This document shows, in pieces, positions 34,594 to 42,571 of a stretch of 64,000 bases of DNA. The first letter of the stretch is position 1. Each line of letters opens with the position of its first letter. The notes beneath the pieces are model-generated. The model ran no database searches, was not told the DNA's origin, and saw only the letters and a list, made by a program, of their open reading frames with translations. This DNA is from Myxococcales bacterium 68-20 (GTDB lineage: Bacteria > Myxococcota_A > Polyangia > Polyangiales > Polyangiaceae): the NCBI GenBank assembly GCA_001899635.1, contig MKVQ01000041.1, forward strand, positions 62,001 through 126,000, written 5' to 3'. Made by a program: the position numbers and the translations under genes.

Positions 34594-35172
34594 TCAGGCC
34601 TCGCCCTCGCCGCCTTCCTTGGCGGCCGCAGGCTCCGCGTCCTCGCCGCCCGCCGGCGGAGCGGCGGCTTCGCCACCAGCCTCGGCAGCCTCGCCGTACT
34701 CGTCCTCGGCGCGCTCGCCGCGCATGCTGCGCGGGCCGTCACCGAAGTCGACGAGACCGAGCGCCTTCTCGCGCGACTCCTTCTCCTCTTCCTCGGCCGG
34801 AAGCTCGAGGCGCTGGAACTTGATCTCCTCGGGGTCGACCGTGACCGATTGGACGTCGACCTCGGCGCTCGTGAGGACCGTCTGGAACTTCAGGACCGAG
34901 TCCTGGAGCTTCAGGTTGCGCTCGAGCTCCTGCACGAGCCCGCCGCGTCCCACGTACTTCACGTAGATGTAGACGCCCTTCTTCTGCTTGCCGACCGGGT
35001 AGGCCAGCTTGCGGCGGCCCCACGACTCGACCTTGACGAGCTTGCCGTTGTCGCGGCCGACGACCTCTGCCACGCGGCCCTGCACCTTGTCGGCCGTGTC
35101 GGCATCGACGTCGGAACGCAGGATGTAGATCGTCTCGTATTCCTTCGACTTCAGGATCTGTGCTTCGGGCAT
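34594..35172 (-). CDS. rpsF: 30S ribosomal protein bS6 with a long acidic tail
   Basis: A 192-residue bS6. The core (YETIYILRSDVDADTADKVQ, WGRRKLAYPVGKQKKGVYIY) spans about residues 12-105. After it come some 85 residues rich in Glu, Ala and Gly (REKALGLVDFGDGPRSMRGE). Typical bS6 has 95-140 residues; E. coli gains extra C-terminal glutamates enzymatically, whereas here acidity is encoded. ATG 35172 follows GGGAG at seven bases. It is the first gene of rpsF-rpsR-rplI. Confidence 0.96.
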   Translation of the reverse strand: MPEAQILKSKEYETIYILRSDVDADTADKVQGRVAEVVGRDNGKLVKVESWGRRKLAYPVGKQKKGVYIYVKYVGRGGLVQELERNLKLQDSVLKFQTVLTSAEVDVQSVTVDPEEIKFQRLELPAEEEEKESREKALGLVDFGDGPRSMRGERAEDEYGEAAEAGGEAAAPPAGGEDAEPAAAKEGGEGEA

Positions 35173-35245
35173 TTCGTACTCCCTGTGGATCGCTCCGCCC
35201 CGGGAGGAGACGGAGGAGCCCGCGAGACATCTCGCGAGCAAGGAT
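35173..35245 (-). promoter_or_regulatory. rpsF 5' leader with an inverted repeat
   Basis: An inverted repeat at 35221-35236 (CGCGAGA with TCTCGCG, two-base spacer) lies about 50 bases upstream of the rpsF start. bS6-bS18 is known to repress its own operon through a leader RNA in many bacteria, but I did not find the CCGAA-containing fold that defines that motif, so this is only a candidate. Confidence 0.35.
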
Positions 35246-35266
35246 GAAAAACTGGGAAATCCCAGT
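35246..35266 (-). terminator. terminator-like hairpin between pth and rpsF
   Basis: On the minus strand ACTGGG pairs with CCCAGT across the four-base loop ATTT, followed by TTTTC. It lies about 140 bases after the pth stop and 74 bases before the rpsF start. It may end the rplY-pth transcript or act as an attenuator of the ribosomal operon. Confidence 0.6.
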
Positions 35267-35406
35267 CCCTGACTGGTCTTTCCCCGCGAAAAAATCGTGG
35301 AGAGTCCCAGCTGGGGGCGCGCTTCTTAGCAGCGTCGGCGTAAGCCGTCCAGCCGAGACTCTGCCGCCTGCCGCCCGGAGGGACGGGGCGAGCGGCATGG
35401 ATGCGT

Positions 35407-35991
35407 TTACTTCTTCGTGTTGACCGCGTTCATCGCCGGCGCGATTCCCTCGGCGACGATCTTCTCGATCGCCGAGGAGGCGCGGTCGACGACGTCGGGC
35501 AGCTCCGCCCGCTCCATCGCATCGAAGTCGGCGAGCACGTAGTCCGCGACGTCCCCCTTGAAGCCGGGCGGCGGGCGTCCGACGCCTACGCGGACGCGGA
35601 TGAACTCCGGCGACCCGAGGCGCTGCATGATGCTGCGGAGCCCGTTGTGTCCGGCGTGTCCGCCGCCCACCTTCAGCCGCACGTCCTGCCATGGCAGGTC
35701 GAGCTCGTCGTGGACGACGATGACCTTGGGCGGATCGACCTTCAGGAAGGCAGCCGCGGGCTGAACGCTGTCGCCCGACAGGTTCATGAACGTCTGCGGC
35801 TGAATCAGCGCGACGGGGTGACGAGCCCCGCCAGCGGCGAGCTCGCCTTTCGTCCAGACCGCGCTGAACTTCTCTTTGAAATCCGGCAGGCCGTGCGAGC
35901 GCGCAAGGCGCTCGACGACCATGAAACCGACGTTGTGCCGGTTCTTCTCGTACTTCTTGCCGGGATTGCCGAGACCAACGACGAGGTACAT
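35407..35991 (-). CDS. pth: peptidyl-tRNA hydrolase
   Basis: A 194-residue monomeric enzyme that frees tRNA from prematurely released peptidyl-tRNA. Family motifs are complete: VVGLGNPGKKYEKNRHNVGF holds the substrate-binding Asn and the catalytic His, then QPQTFMNLSG, VVHDELDLP with the catalytic Asp, and GGGHAGHNGLRSI. A short Ala/Lys tail follows the core. It lies 54 bases downstream of rplY in a conserved rplY-pth order. Confidence 0.97.
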   Translation of the reverse strand: MYLVVGLGNPGKKYEKNRHNVGFMVVERLARSHGLPDFKEKFSAVWTKGELAAGGARHPVALIQPQTFMNLSGDSVQPAAAFLKVDPPKVIVVHDELDLPWQDVRLKVGGGHAGHNGLRSIMQRLGSPEFIRVRVGVGRPPPGFKGDVADYVLADFDAMERAELPDVVDRASSAIEKIVAEGIAPAMNAVNTKK

Positions 35992-36045
35992 GGCGGGGCT
36001 CGACTCGGAGCCGCGATCGCCGCGTGGGCCGCGGCGGAAGAAGCG

Positions 36046-36723
36046 TTACTTCTTCTTCGCGTCCTTGCCAGCGTCCTTCTTGTCGGCCGCGGCCGGAGCC
36101 TTGCCGGCCGCCGGAGCTGCTGCCGCTGCACCGGGGGCCGCCGCCTCTTCGGTGCGATCCTTCTCGGGCGCGACGACTGCAACGAGCGTCTGCTCGGCCG
36201 GGAGACGAACTTCGACGCCCTCGGGGAGCTGCAGGTCCTTGGTCGCGATCGCGTCGCCGAGCTCGAGGGCCGTCACGTCGGTCTCGATCTTGAGCGGGAT
36301 GCGGTCCGGGACGCAGCGCACGGGGATCGTGCGGTAGACCTGACGGAGGAGACCGCCGAGGGTCACGCCGACAGCCTTGCCGTTGGCGATGAGCGGAACG
36401 TCGACGTCGACGGGCTGGTCGAGCTTCACCTCCACGAAGTCGACGTGCTCGAGCGAGCGCGAGACCGGGTGATAGGTGTAGTCCTTGATCATGACGAGGA
36501 GATCGTTGCCGCCGTTGACCTTCATCTGAAGGACGGTGTTCTGGCCGCGCTCGCTCTTGAGAACGGTGACGACGTCCTTCGGCGCGACCGACAGCGTCGT
36601 CGCTGCGAGGCTCTTGCCGTACGCGACCGCGGGGATCTGCCCCGAGTTGCGGAGACGGCGAGCGGCGCCCTTTCCGGTCTCGGTCCTGGGGTTGGCGGCG
36701 ACGGTGTGCATGGCGGCGGACAT
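36046..36723 (-). CDS. rplY: 50S ribosomal protein bL25 (CTC form)
   Basis: A 225-residue two-domain bL25 that binds 5S rRNA. The N-terminal domain has RTETGKGAARRLRNSGQIPA, YGKSLAAT and DYTYHPVSRSLEHVDFVEV. The C-terminal TL5/CTC domain has IPVRCVPDRIPLKIETDV. The last 40 residues are Ala/Lys-rich and probably disordered. It lies upstream of pth; prs is farther upstream on the same strand, with a plus-strand gene between. Confidence 0.96.
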   Translation of the reverse strand: MSAAMHTVAANPRTETGKGAARRLRNSGQIPAVAYGKSLAATTLSVAPKDVVTVLKSERGQNTVLQMKVNGGNDLLVMIKDYTYHPVSRSLEHVDFVEVKLDQPVDVDVPLIANGKAVGVTLGGLLRQVYRTIPVRCVPDRIPLKIETDVTALELGDAIATKDLQLPEGVEVRLPAEQTLVAVVAPEKDRTEEAAAPGAAAAAPAAGKAPAAADKKDAGKDAKKK

Positions 36724-36905
36724 GGCGGGCTCCTACGAAAGACTTGCCGGTCCCTGAAATGACTTCGCGGGACTTCGGGGGGCCGGATGCTTAGCAGAGA
36801 GCCGCGGCCAGGGGTAGCGGATCTTGCTTGTTCGAACGGTCCGGGTAAGTAAGGACTCTCTTTTCCTCAGGCTTCCTTCAGGCTTTCGCCTCGCGAGGTC
36901 CATTC

Positions 36906-37610
36906 ATGACGAGGTTCACGCTGCTCGGCCGTCGCCGCGCACCGCACGCAGAGACGGCTTCTTCCTCGAGCTCTGCCAGGCACGACAGGCTCGGCCCGCA
37001 TCGCCTCCCTGGTCTCGCCCGTGGCATCACCGCCGCCGTCCTGACCGCTGCCGCGCTCTCCGTGGCCGCATGCAGCGACGACTCTTCGGAGCCCGCTGGC
37101 GCCAATCTGTCCGAGCGCTACCGCCAGCTCGCCGACAACCTCGGGCCGACGCTCGCCAGCTTGAAGTCGAGCGCGACCACGCCCGGTCCGATTGCACCGG
37201 CGGACCTCGGCGAGGTCGCTCGCGTCCCGAAGAACCTGACCGGCGGCGTCGACATCGCCGTCGAACAGAACGGCAAGCGCGGAGAGAAGGCGGCGAACAT
37301 CGACGCGACCGGCGGTGCCGAGACCGTCTCGATCTTCGTCCCCGACGCCCCGACCGGGACCGGAACGTCGGCCAGCCTCCCCTCCTTCGCGGCATGGAAG
37401 GGCGATGCGGAGTCGAAGGACGCTGGGCTCTGCTATCTCGCCTGGACCAAGGGCGCGTCCTGGTTCGTCGCGTCGAAGTGCGGCGACACCTCGGGCGCCT
37501 GGGTCTGCCAGGTATCGAGCTCCGAGGCCGCATGCAGCGCGTGCAACGCGGCCGGAGAATGCGCGCCGTGCGACATGGCGCAAGGCTCGTTCACTTGCGC
37601 GTGGCCCTGA
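36906..37610 (+). CDS. lipoprotein with a Cys-rich C-terminus
   Basis: A 234-residue protein of unknown function. The leader is long and basic; the signal helix (AAVLTAAALSVAACSDD) ends in the lipobox VAAC. The mature part has no recognised domain, but the last 70 residues hold nine Cys (CYLAW, KCGDTSGAWVCQV, CSACNAAGECAPCDMAQG), likely disulfide-bonded. It is a single plus-strand gene inserted between prs and rplY, which face the other way. Confidence 0.68.
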   Translation: MTRFTLLGRRRAPHAETASSSSSARHDRLGPHRLPGLARGITAAVLTAAALSVAACSDDSSEPAGANLSERYRQLADNLGPTLASLKSSATTPGPIAPADLGEVARVPKNLTGGVDIAVEQNGKRGEKAANIDATGGAETVSIFVPDAPTGTGTSASLPSFAAWKGDAESKDAGLCYLAWTKGASWFVASKCGDTSGAWVCQVSSSEAACSACNAAGECAPCDMAQGSFTCAWP

Positions 37611-37738
37611 GCGGGCGCGGCTGATTCAGCGAGGGCCCGCGAGCGAGCCCCCAGCGAACGACGTCGAGCTCGAGCTCGAGCCGCCGCGTGGCCGGAGAGC
37701 CAGACTTGCTGGCTCGTCCGGCGCTCGCGACGGTCAGG

Positions 37739-38683
37739 TCAGGAGAAGAGCGAGCTGACGGAGTCGGAATTGTGGATGCGCTTGATCGCCTCGCCCAGGA
37801 GACGAGCCATGCTGACCTGCTTGATCTTCGAGCAGGTCTTCGCTGCCTCGCTCAGCGGGATCGTGTCGCTGACGATGACCTCGTCGAGCGGCGAGTCGAC
37901 GATGCGCTGAATGGCCGGGCCCGAAAGGACGCCATGCGTGGCGCAGGCGACGACGCGCGTTGCGCCGTGGTCGACGAGGGCACGCGCCGCGCCCGTGAGC
38001 GTGCCGGCCGTGTCGATCATGTCGTCGACGATGATGCACTGCCTGCCCTTCACGTCACCGATGAGGTGCATGACCTCGGAGACGTTCGCGCGCTCGCGCC
38101 GCTTGTCGATGATCGCGAGGCTCGCGTTCAGGCGCTTCGAATAGGCGCGGGCGCGCTCGACGCCGCCGGCGTCCGGCGAGACGAACACAGCCGACGAGTC
38201 GAAGTTCTTCTTGAGGTAGTCCTCCATCATGATCGGCAGCGCGTAGAGGTGATCGAAGGGGATATTGAAGAACCCCTGGATCTGCCCCGCGTGGAGATCG
38301 ACGGAGACGACACGGGTGACGCCCGCGGCCTGGATGAGGTCGGCGACGAGCTTCGAGGTGATCGGCGTTCGAGGCGCGACCTTTCGGTCCTGGCGCGCGT
38401 AGCCGTAATACGGGATGACCGCCGTGATGGTCGCGGCCGAGGCACGACGCAGCGTGTCAGCCATGATCAGGAGCTCCATCACGTGATCGTTCACGGGGCT
38501 CGACGTCGGCTGGATGATGAACGCGTCGACCCCGCGCACGTTCTCGTTGATCTCGCAGAAGGTCTCGCCATCGCTGAAGCGCTGGACCTTCACCTTCCCA
38601 AGCGGAGTCTCGAGGTAGCTCCCGATCTGGGCCGCGAGCTCGGGGTTCGCGTTACCGGAGAAGAGGCAGACCTTCTTGAACAC
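37739..38683 (-). CDS. prs: ribose-phosphate pyrophosphokinase
   Basis: A 314-residue cytosolic enzyme that makes PRPP from ribose 5-phosphate and ATP for purine, pyrimidine, His, Trp and NAD synthesis. Motifs: [27 protein letters not shown] (ATP site), [30 protein letters not shown] and the PRPP-binding loop [11 protein letters not shown]. Length is normal. It starts with GTG; AGGAGG lies eight bases upstream. A terminator-like hairpin stands directly upstream of that site. Confidence 0.97.
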   Translation of the reverse strand: MFKKVCLFSGNANPELAAQIGSYLETPLGKVKVQRFSDGETFCEINENVRGVDAFIIQPTSSPVNDHVMELLIMADTLRRASAATITAVIPYYGYARQDRKVAPRTPITSKLVADLIQAAGVTRVVSVDLHAGQIQGFFNIPFDHLYALPIMMEDYLKKNFDSSAVFVSPDAGGVERARAYSKRLNASLAIIDKRRERANVSEVMHLIGDVKGRQCIIVDDMIDTAGTLTGAARALVDHGATRVVACATHGVLSGPAIQRIVDSPLDEVIVSDTIPLSEAAKTCSKIKQVSMARLLGEAIKRIHNSDSVSSLFS

Positions 38684-38702
38684 GGGCGAACGCCTCCTGG
38701 CG

Positions 38703-38730
38703 AAAAAGCCCTGATATTCGGGGCTCTTTG
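38703..38730 (-). promoter_or_regulatory. terminator-like hairpin immediately upstream of prs
   Basis: On the minus strand AGCCC pairs with GGGCT, extendable with A-T and G-T pairs, followed by TTTT. It ends only 20 bases before the prs start and next to its ribosome site, so a prs transcript must either start inside or pass through it. It could be an attenuator, or simply the terminator of the gene upstream. Confidence 0.5.
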
Positions 38731-38991
38731 AGCGCGTGCTCTACCCCCCGCTTCGGGTCATGTCAACGGACCACCTGTGCGTTTCGACACGATCTCCGTT
38801 TTGCCGGGAGTTGTGTGCACGGGCTAGCTGCAAGTCCGTCGCGGATGGCCCGCGAAGAGCGACGACGGGGCGCGTGTCGAGCGATCGCGCCCCGCACGCG
38901 GTGGGCGTAGCCAGGACACGCAGCGCGGATCGAGCGCGCACGTCGATCGTCGTTCGTGGACCGGCGACGGATCGACGTCGCCGGCGCGCCA
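38731..38991. other. intergenic stretch upstream of prs
   Basis: About 260 bases with no convincing reading frame on either strand and no complete tRNA. It should carry the prs promoter. One short stretch (38733-38748) resembles a tRNA D-arm but lacks the rest of a cloverleaf. Confidence 0.4.
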
Positions 38992-40749
38992 TCACCGAAG
39001 CATCTTCGCGCACTCGGTGCGCGGGCCGGTCTTCCCTTCCTTCACGCACGAAGAGTAGGCGCGGCGCGCTTCGGTGATGTTGCCCTTCTCCTGATAGGCG
39101 GCGCCGAGGATCAGCCACGCCTCGCCATCGGTGGGATCGAGCTTCACCGAGCGCTCACCCGCTTCGATCGCGTCGGCGATCTTCCGCTTCTCGAGGGAGG
39201 AGCGAGCCTTCGCCTTCGCCTCCTTCGCGTCGCCCGTGACCTCATCGGCCTTGGTCTCCGGCGTCGCGTTCGCGTTCGCCGGCTCCGCGACGACCGCAGG
39301 CGCGTTCGCCGGCTCCGCGGCGGCCGCAGGCGCGTTCGCGGGCTCCGCGGCGACCGCGTTCGCCGGCTCCGCGGTGGCCGCAGGCGCGTTCGCGGGCTCC
39401 GCGGTGATCGCGTTCGCGTTCGCAGGCTCGGCGGTGGCGGTGACGGTGGTCGTGGACGTCGGCGCCGCCGCGGTGGGCTCGGCCATCGGTGCAGCGGCCG
39501 ATGCCGCGGCCTTGGGAGAAGCCGGCGGCGCCTCCGCCGTCGCGACGACCGCCGCTCCGCGCGCCGCCGTCGCCGGGACCGACACGGGCGCCTTCGACGA
39601 CATCGTCGTGCGCGCGATGGCCGCGACACAGAGGAGCGCCGCCGCGGCGACCGCCCACTTCACGTAGCGCACGAAGCGGGCACGACGCTCGACGACGTGG
39701 GGCTCGGACTTTCGCTTCGCCTTGTCCGGTACGGTCAGCGCGTCGCCCTCGAACGCGTCGCTGGCGTGATGCGAGACCTCCCCTTCCGAGAAGAACTTCT
39801 CGTCGACGCCGATGTCGCCGACGGGCGGGACGCTGACGTCGTCGGGCTCCGCAGCCGCGGCCTTGGCCGCCTCCCCCTTCGCCGCGCCCTTCTTCTTGTT
39901 CTTCTTCCCACCCGACGTGACGTCGCGGCCCTTGGCCTCTTCGGTCTTCGCCTTCTCCGGGTTGACCGGCTCCGCGGCGACGGGCTTCGGGCTCGGGAGC
40001 GGGTCCTCGATCACCTTTACCGGCTCCGCAGGCCGCGTGGCGATCGGCTCGGTCTTCTCCGGTGTGTCGGTCTTCTCCGGCGTCTCGACTTCCGGCGTCT
40101 CGATTCTCTCCGGTGCGGCGGCCTCGGCGAGCGACGATCCCAAGGCGAGCGTCGAGGCGAGGCTGCGCTTCGTGCTCGCGCCCTCGGCGTCGTCGGCTTC
40201 GGCGTCGTCGACCTTCGCGGCGGAGCCGAAGGCGAGCGTCGAAGCGAGGTCCGGCTTCGCTTTCGGTTCGCCCTGCTCCTGCTGCCCGTCGTCCTTCGCT
40301 TCGACGCCCTGCGCCTCGCTCGCCGGCGTGTCGGGAGCCTTCGCCGAGCCGAGCATCATCGTGGACGCGAGCGCCTCGCGCTTCTCCTCGGGCGTGGCGA
40401 CGGGCTCCTCGGGCGTGGCGACGGGCTCCTCCGGGCTCGGCAGCGGAGGCACGCTCGTCTTCTCGAGCGTCTCGAGCGCCGCGGCCGGATCCAGCGGCGC
40501 AGCTCGCTCGGCCGACGACCCCGCCGGCGTGACGACATCCACCGCGCCCTTGGCCTCGAGGGACGGCGGGATCAGCGACTCGGCTGTCTCGGACGGCGGC
40601 GGCTCGGACGGAGAGATCCCGACCACGACCCGGGGCGTCTTGGCCGCGCCGATCTCCGTGGCGAGCGCCTCCACCGACGCGGGCGGCGCCGTCGAGCCGA
40701 TCAGGGGTCGCGACGACCGGCTCCGCCTGCTTGAACGTCCCTTTCTCAT
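38992..40749 (-). CDS. membrane protein with repeats and a C-terminal TPR
   Basis: A 585-residue protein. The cytosolic part of about 370 residues is Pro/Glu/Ala-rich and repeats the phrase ASTMMLGSAK, ASTLAFGSAA, ASTLALGSSL. One membrane helix follows (YVKWAVAAAALLCVAAIA). The periplasmic part begins with about eight EPANA units, then a TPR-like pair (GEAWLILGAAYQEKGNITEA) and an ending rich in charge. The kinase-substrate-like cytosolic part plus TPR resembles myxobacterial membrane scaffolds. ATG 40749 is preceded by GAGGAG; a longer frame adds 54 residues without family features. Function unknown. Confidence 0.68.
   Translation of the reverse strand: MRKGRSSRRSRSSRPLIGSTAPPASVEALATEIGAAKTPRVVVGISPSEPPPSETAESLIPPSLEAKGAVDVVTPAGSSAERAAPLDPAAALETLEKTSVPPLPSPEEPVATPEEPVATPEEKREALASTMMLGSAKAPDTPASEAQGVEAKDDGQQEQGEPKAKPDLASTLAFGSAAKVDDAEADDAEGASTKRSLASTLALGSSLAEAAAPERIETPEVETPEKTDTPEKTEPIATRPAEPVKVIEDPLPSPKPVAAEPVNPEKAKTEEAKGRDVTSGGKKNKKKGAAKGEAAKAAAAEPDDVSVPPVGDIGVDEKFFSEGEVSHHASDAFEGDALTVPDKAKRKSEPHVVERRARFVRYVKWAVAAAALLCVAAIARTTMSSKAPVSVPATAARGAAVVATAEAPPASPKAAASAAAPMAEPTAAAPTSTTTVTATAEPANANAITAEPANAPAATAEPANAVAAEPANAPAAAAEPANAPAVVAEPANANATPETKADEVTGDAKEAKAKARSSLEKRKIADAIEAGERSVKLDPTDGEAWLILGAAYQEKGNITEARRAYSSCVKEGKTGPRTECAKMLR
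39264..39440 (-). repeat. imperfect tandem repeat encoding EPANA units
   Basis: Units of 15-24 bases built around GCGTTCGCCGGCTCCGCG (plus-strand reading) encode alternating EPANA and Ala/Val/Thr residues in the periplasmic linker of the TPR protein. The repeat keeps the reading frame, so linker length can vary. Confidence 0.8.
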
Positions 40750-41105
40750 TTCTCCTCGTCGACCCGGGGTGGTGGTTGGAGCCGTCCCCAACGTGGCGGC
40801 GCGATCATCTGCAAGCATCGTGCACGAGGGCTGTTCCTCACGGCTGCCCGTGCTCTTCGACCGAAGTTGGCGTATTGGAACGTGCGCACAACCCACCGTC
40901 AACGCACGCACGACGAACCGATCGAAAAATCAACGCGGGCCGAACGCCCACGTCCACGGGCTGCTGGCTCGCCCGCCCGAGGCCCGTACCACGTTGCGCC
41001 AGGTTGAGCCGCGAGAGCAACGCACCCGTGAATACACGACGCCGGGGACGACCGACACGAGCCGGTGGTCCAAACAAACCAGGATCGAAGCGAGACACGA
41101 CTGAC
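40750..41105. other. divergent intergenic region of 356 bases
   Basis: It separates the minus-strand TPR protein gene from the plus-strand methyltransferase gene and should hold both promoters. It contains a partial dispersed repeat at 40931-40977. Frames in this stretch extend the neighbouring genes but show no family similarity. No RNA gene was recognised. Confidence 0.5.
40931..40977 (+). repeat. diverged copy of the dispersed intergenic repeat
   Basis: CAACGCGGGCCGAACGCCCA matches the first half of the 27346 copy except for one G-to-C change. The following CGTCCACGGGCTGCTGGCTC is more diverged but keeps the overall layout. Confidence 0.6.
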
Positions 41106-42374
41106 ATGGCGTCGAGGCCGAAGCAGCGAGACGAGGGAATGCGTGGACGTCCAGCGAAAGGGATGGCCGACGTGGCCGTGTCCCGTCGCGGACTCGATTC
41201 GGTCCGTCGAGGACACCCGTGGCTCTTCCGGTCCGCGGTGGTCCAGGTTTTTGGGGCTGGCGCCTCGAAAGGCGGCCCTCCCGTCGGAGGCTCGATCGTA
41301 AACATCGTCGACGAAGCGGGCCAGGCCCTGGGCTGCGGCATCTGGGACCCGGTCTCGCCGATCGCCGTCCGCGTCTGGTCCCTCGACCCGAGCGCGCGCC
41401 TCGATTCCCAAATGTTCCGCGCGCGCCTCGAACGTGCCATCGAGGTCCGGCGAAGGCTCTTCGCCGACGGGCTGACGACGGCCTACCGGCTCCTCAACGG
41501 AGAGGGAGACCGTGTACCGGCGTTCGTAGTGGATCGCTACGCGGACGTTGCAGTTCTCCGCATCGACGGCGACGCGGCAAAGGCGGTCTCTGCGGAGCTC
41601 CTCCGCGACGTCGAGGCGCCGCTGCGCGCGCACGGGATCACGACGCTCCTCGAGCGCACGGGCCGTCGGGGCGAGGCGCCGGAGATCCGCCCGCTGTTCG
41701 GTCCGGCTCGCGAGAAGGTCGAGGTGAAGGAGCACGGGATCCCCTTCATCGTCGACCTCGCGCGCGGCCAGAAGACCGGCGCCTTCCTCGATCAGCGCGA
41801 GAACCGCCGCCGGATCGGCGAGCTCGTCGCCCGCCGCGCGCGCTCGTCGGGCCGGCCCGTTCGCGTCCTCAACCTGTTCTCGTACACCGGCGGCTTCTCG
41901 CTCCATGCCGCGCTCGCGGGCGGCACCGTCACGAGCGTCGACGTCGCCATGGCGGCACATGCGACCGCGCAGGAGAGCTTCCGTCTCGCCGGCGTCGATC
42001 CGCGCGCGCACACCTTCGTCAGCGCCGACTGCTTCGCGTGGCTCGAGGCGGCAGCGAAGCGCGGCGATCGCTGGGACGTCGTGATCAGCGATCCGCCGAG
42101 CTTCGCGCCGAGCGAGAAGGCGAAGCCGAAGGGGCTCGCGGCGTACCGCTCGCTGCATCGTGCCTGCGCGGATGTGCTCGCCGAGGGCGGCACCTTCGTC
42201 GCGGCCTCCTGCTCCAGCCACGTGACGGCAGAGGACTTCGCCGGCACCCTCGACGACGCCGCGCTCGGCCGTGCCGACCTGCGTCTGCTCGAGCAGTTCG
42301 GACCGCCCGCCGATCATCCGACGCTGCCGGCGTTCCCCGAGGGGCGCTACCTGAAGCTCGTCGTGCTCGAGTAA
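41106..42374 (+). CDS. RlmI-like class I rRNA methyltransferase
   Basis: A 422-residue SAM-dependent methyltransferase. The N-terminal PUA-like domain begins RRGLDSVRRGHPWLFRSAVV. A middle domain follows (LLNGEGDRVPAFVVDRYADV), then a Rossmann domain with LFSYTGGFSLHAALAGG (SAM-binding), SVDVAM and the catalytic SDPPSFAPS. This layout is that of RlmI/RlmK enzymes that make 5-methylcytosine in 23S rRNA; the exact site is not deducible. It is followed by the tandem-repeat hairpin region. Confidence 0.9.
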   Translation: MASRPKQRDEGMRGRPAKGMADVAVSRRGLDSVRRGHPWLFRSAVVQVFGAGASKGGPPVGGSIVNIVDEAGQALGCGIWDPVSPIAVRVWSLDPSARLDSQMFRARLERAIEVRRRLFADGLTTAYRLLNGEGDRVPAFVVDRYADVAVLRIDGDAAKAVSAELLRDVEAPLRAHGITTLLERTGRRGEAPEIRPLFGPAREKVEVKEHGIPFIVDLARGQKTGAFLDQRENRRRIGELVARRARSSGRPVRVLNLFSYTGGFSLHAALAGGTVTSVDVAMAAHATAQESFRLAGVDPRAHTFVSADCFAWLEAAAKRGDRWDVVISDPPSFAPSEKAKPKGLAAYRSLHRACADVLAEGGTFVAASCSSHVTAEDFAGTLDDAALGRADLRLLEQFGPPADHPTLPAFPEGRYLKLVVLE

Positions 42375-42396
42375 GAGGACGACGGACGAGGTCCAT

Positions 42397-42510
42397 TTGG
42401 GGCGGCGCCCCAACCACCCGCAGTGGTGCCCCAACCACCCGCAGAGGTACCCCAACCGCCAGCAGTGGTGCCCCAACCACCCGCAGAGGTTGGCCTTCGG
42501 CCCGCGTCGA
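42397..42510 (-). repeat. dispersed repeat expanded to four 21-bp units
   Basis: Plus-strand reading: a 7-bp hairpin, TTGGGGC-GGC-GCCCCAA (42397-42413), leads into four 21-bp units at 42407-42490, each of the form GCCCCAACCACCCGCAGNGGT, and then GGCCTTCGGCCCGCGTC, the reverse of the first half of the 27346 copy. The unit alternates GTGGT and GAGGT endings; the third copy has three changes. It lies between the methyltransferase and hydrolase genes and may act as terminator. Confidence 0.85.
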
Positions 42511-42571
42511 ACCGGCCCCCGAGCGCGGCGAAGCCGGCGCCGTGCTATCTCTCGAGCCGCCTCGAGGGTCC

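Noticed and set aside
38733-38748. Stretch resembling a tRNA D-arm (minus-strand GGTAGAGCACGC)
   Set aside because: No acceptor stem, anticodon arm or T-arm could be placed around it.
40750-40911. N-terminal extension of the repeat-rich TPR protein
   Set aside because: The extra 54 residues have no pattern and lie upstream of GAGGAG-ATG at 40749.
42407-42490. Possible CRISPR array
   Set aside because: The 21-bp units are directly adjacent without unique spacers, and there are no cas genes.
41219-42571. Plus-strand frame upstream of the hydrolase that would make a much longer protein
   Set aside because: It overlaps the methyltransferase gene in another frame and is Arg-rich; the hydrolase fold begins at ATG 42572.
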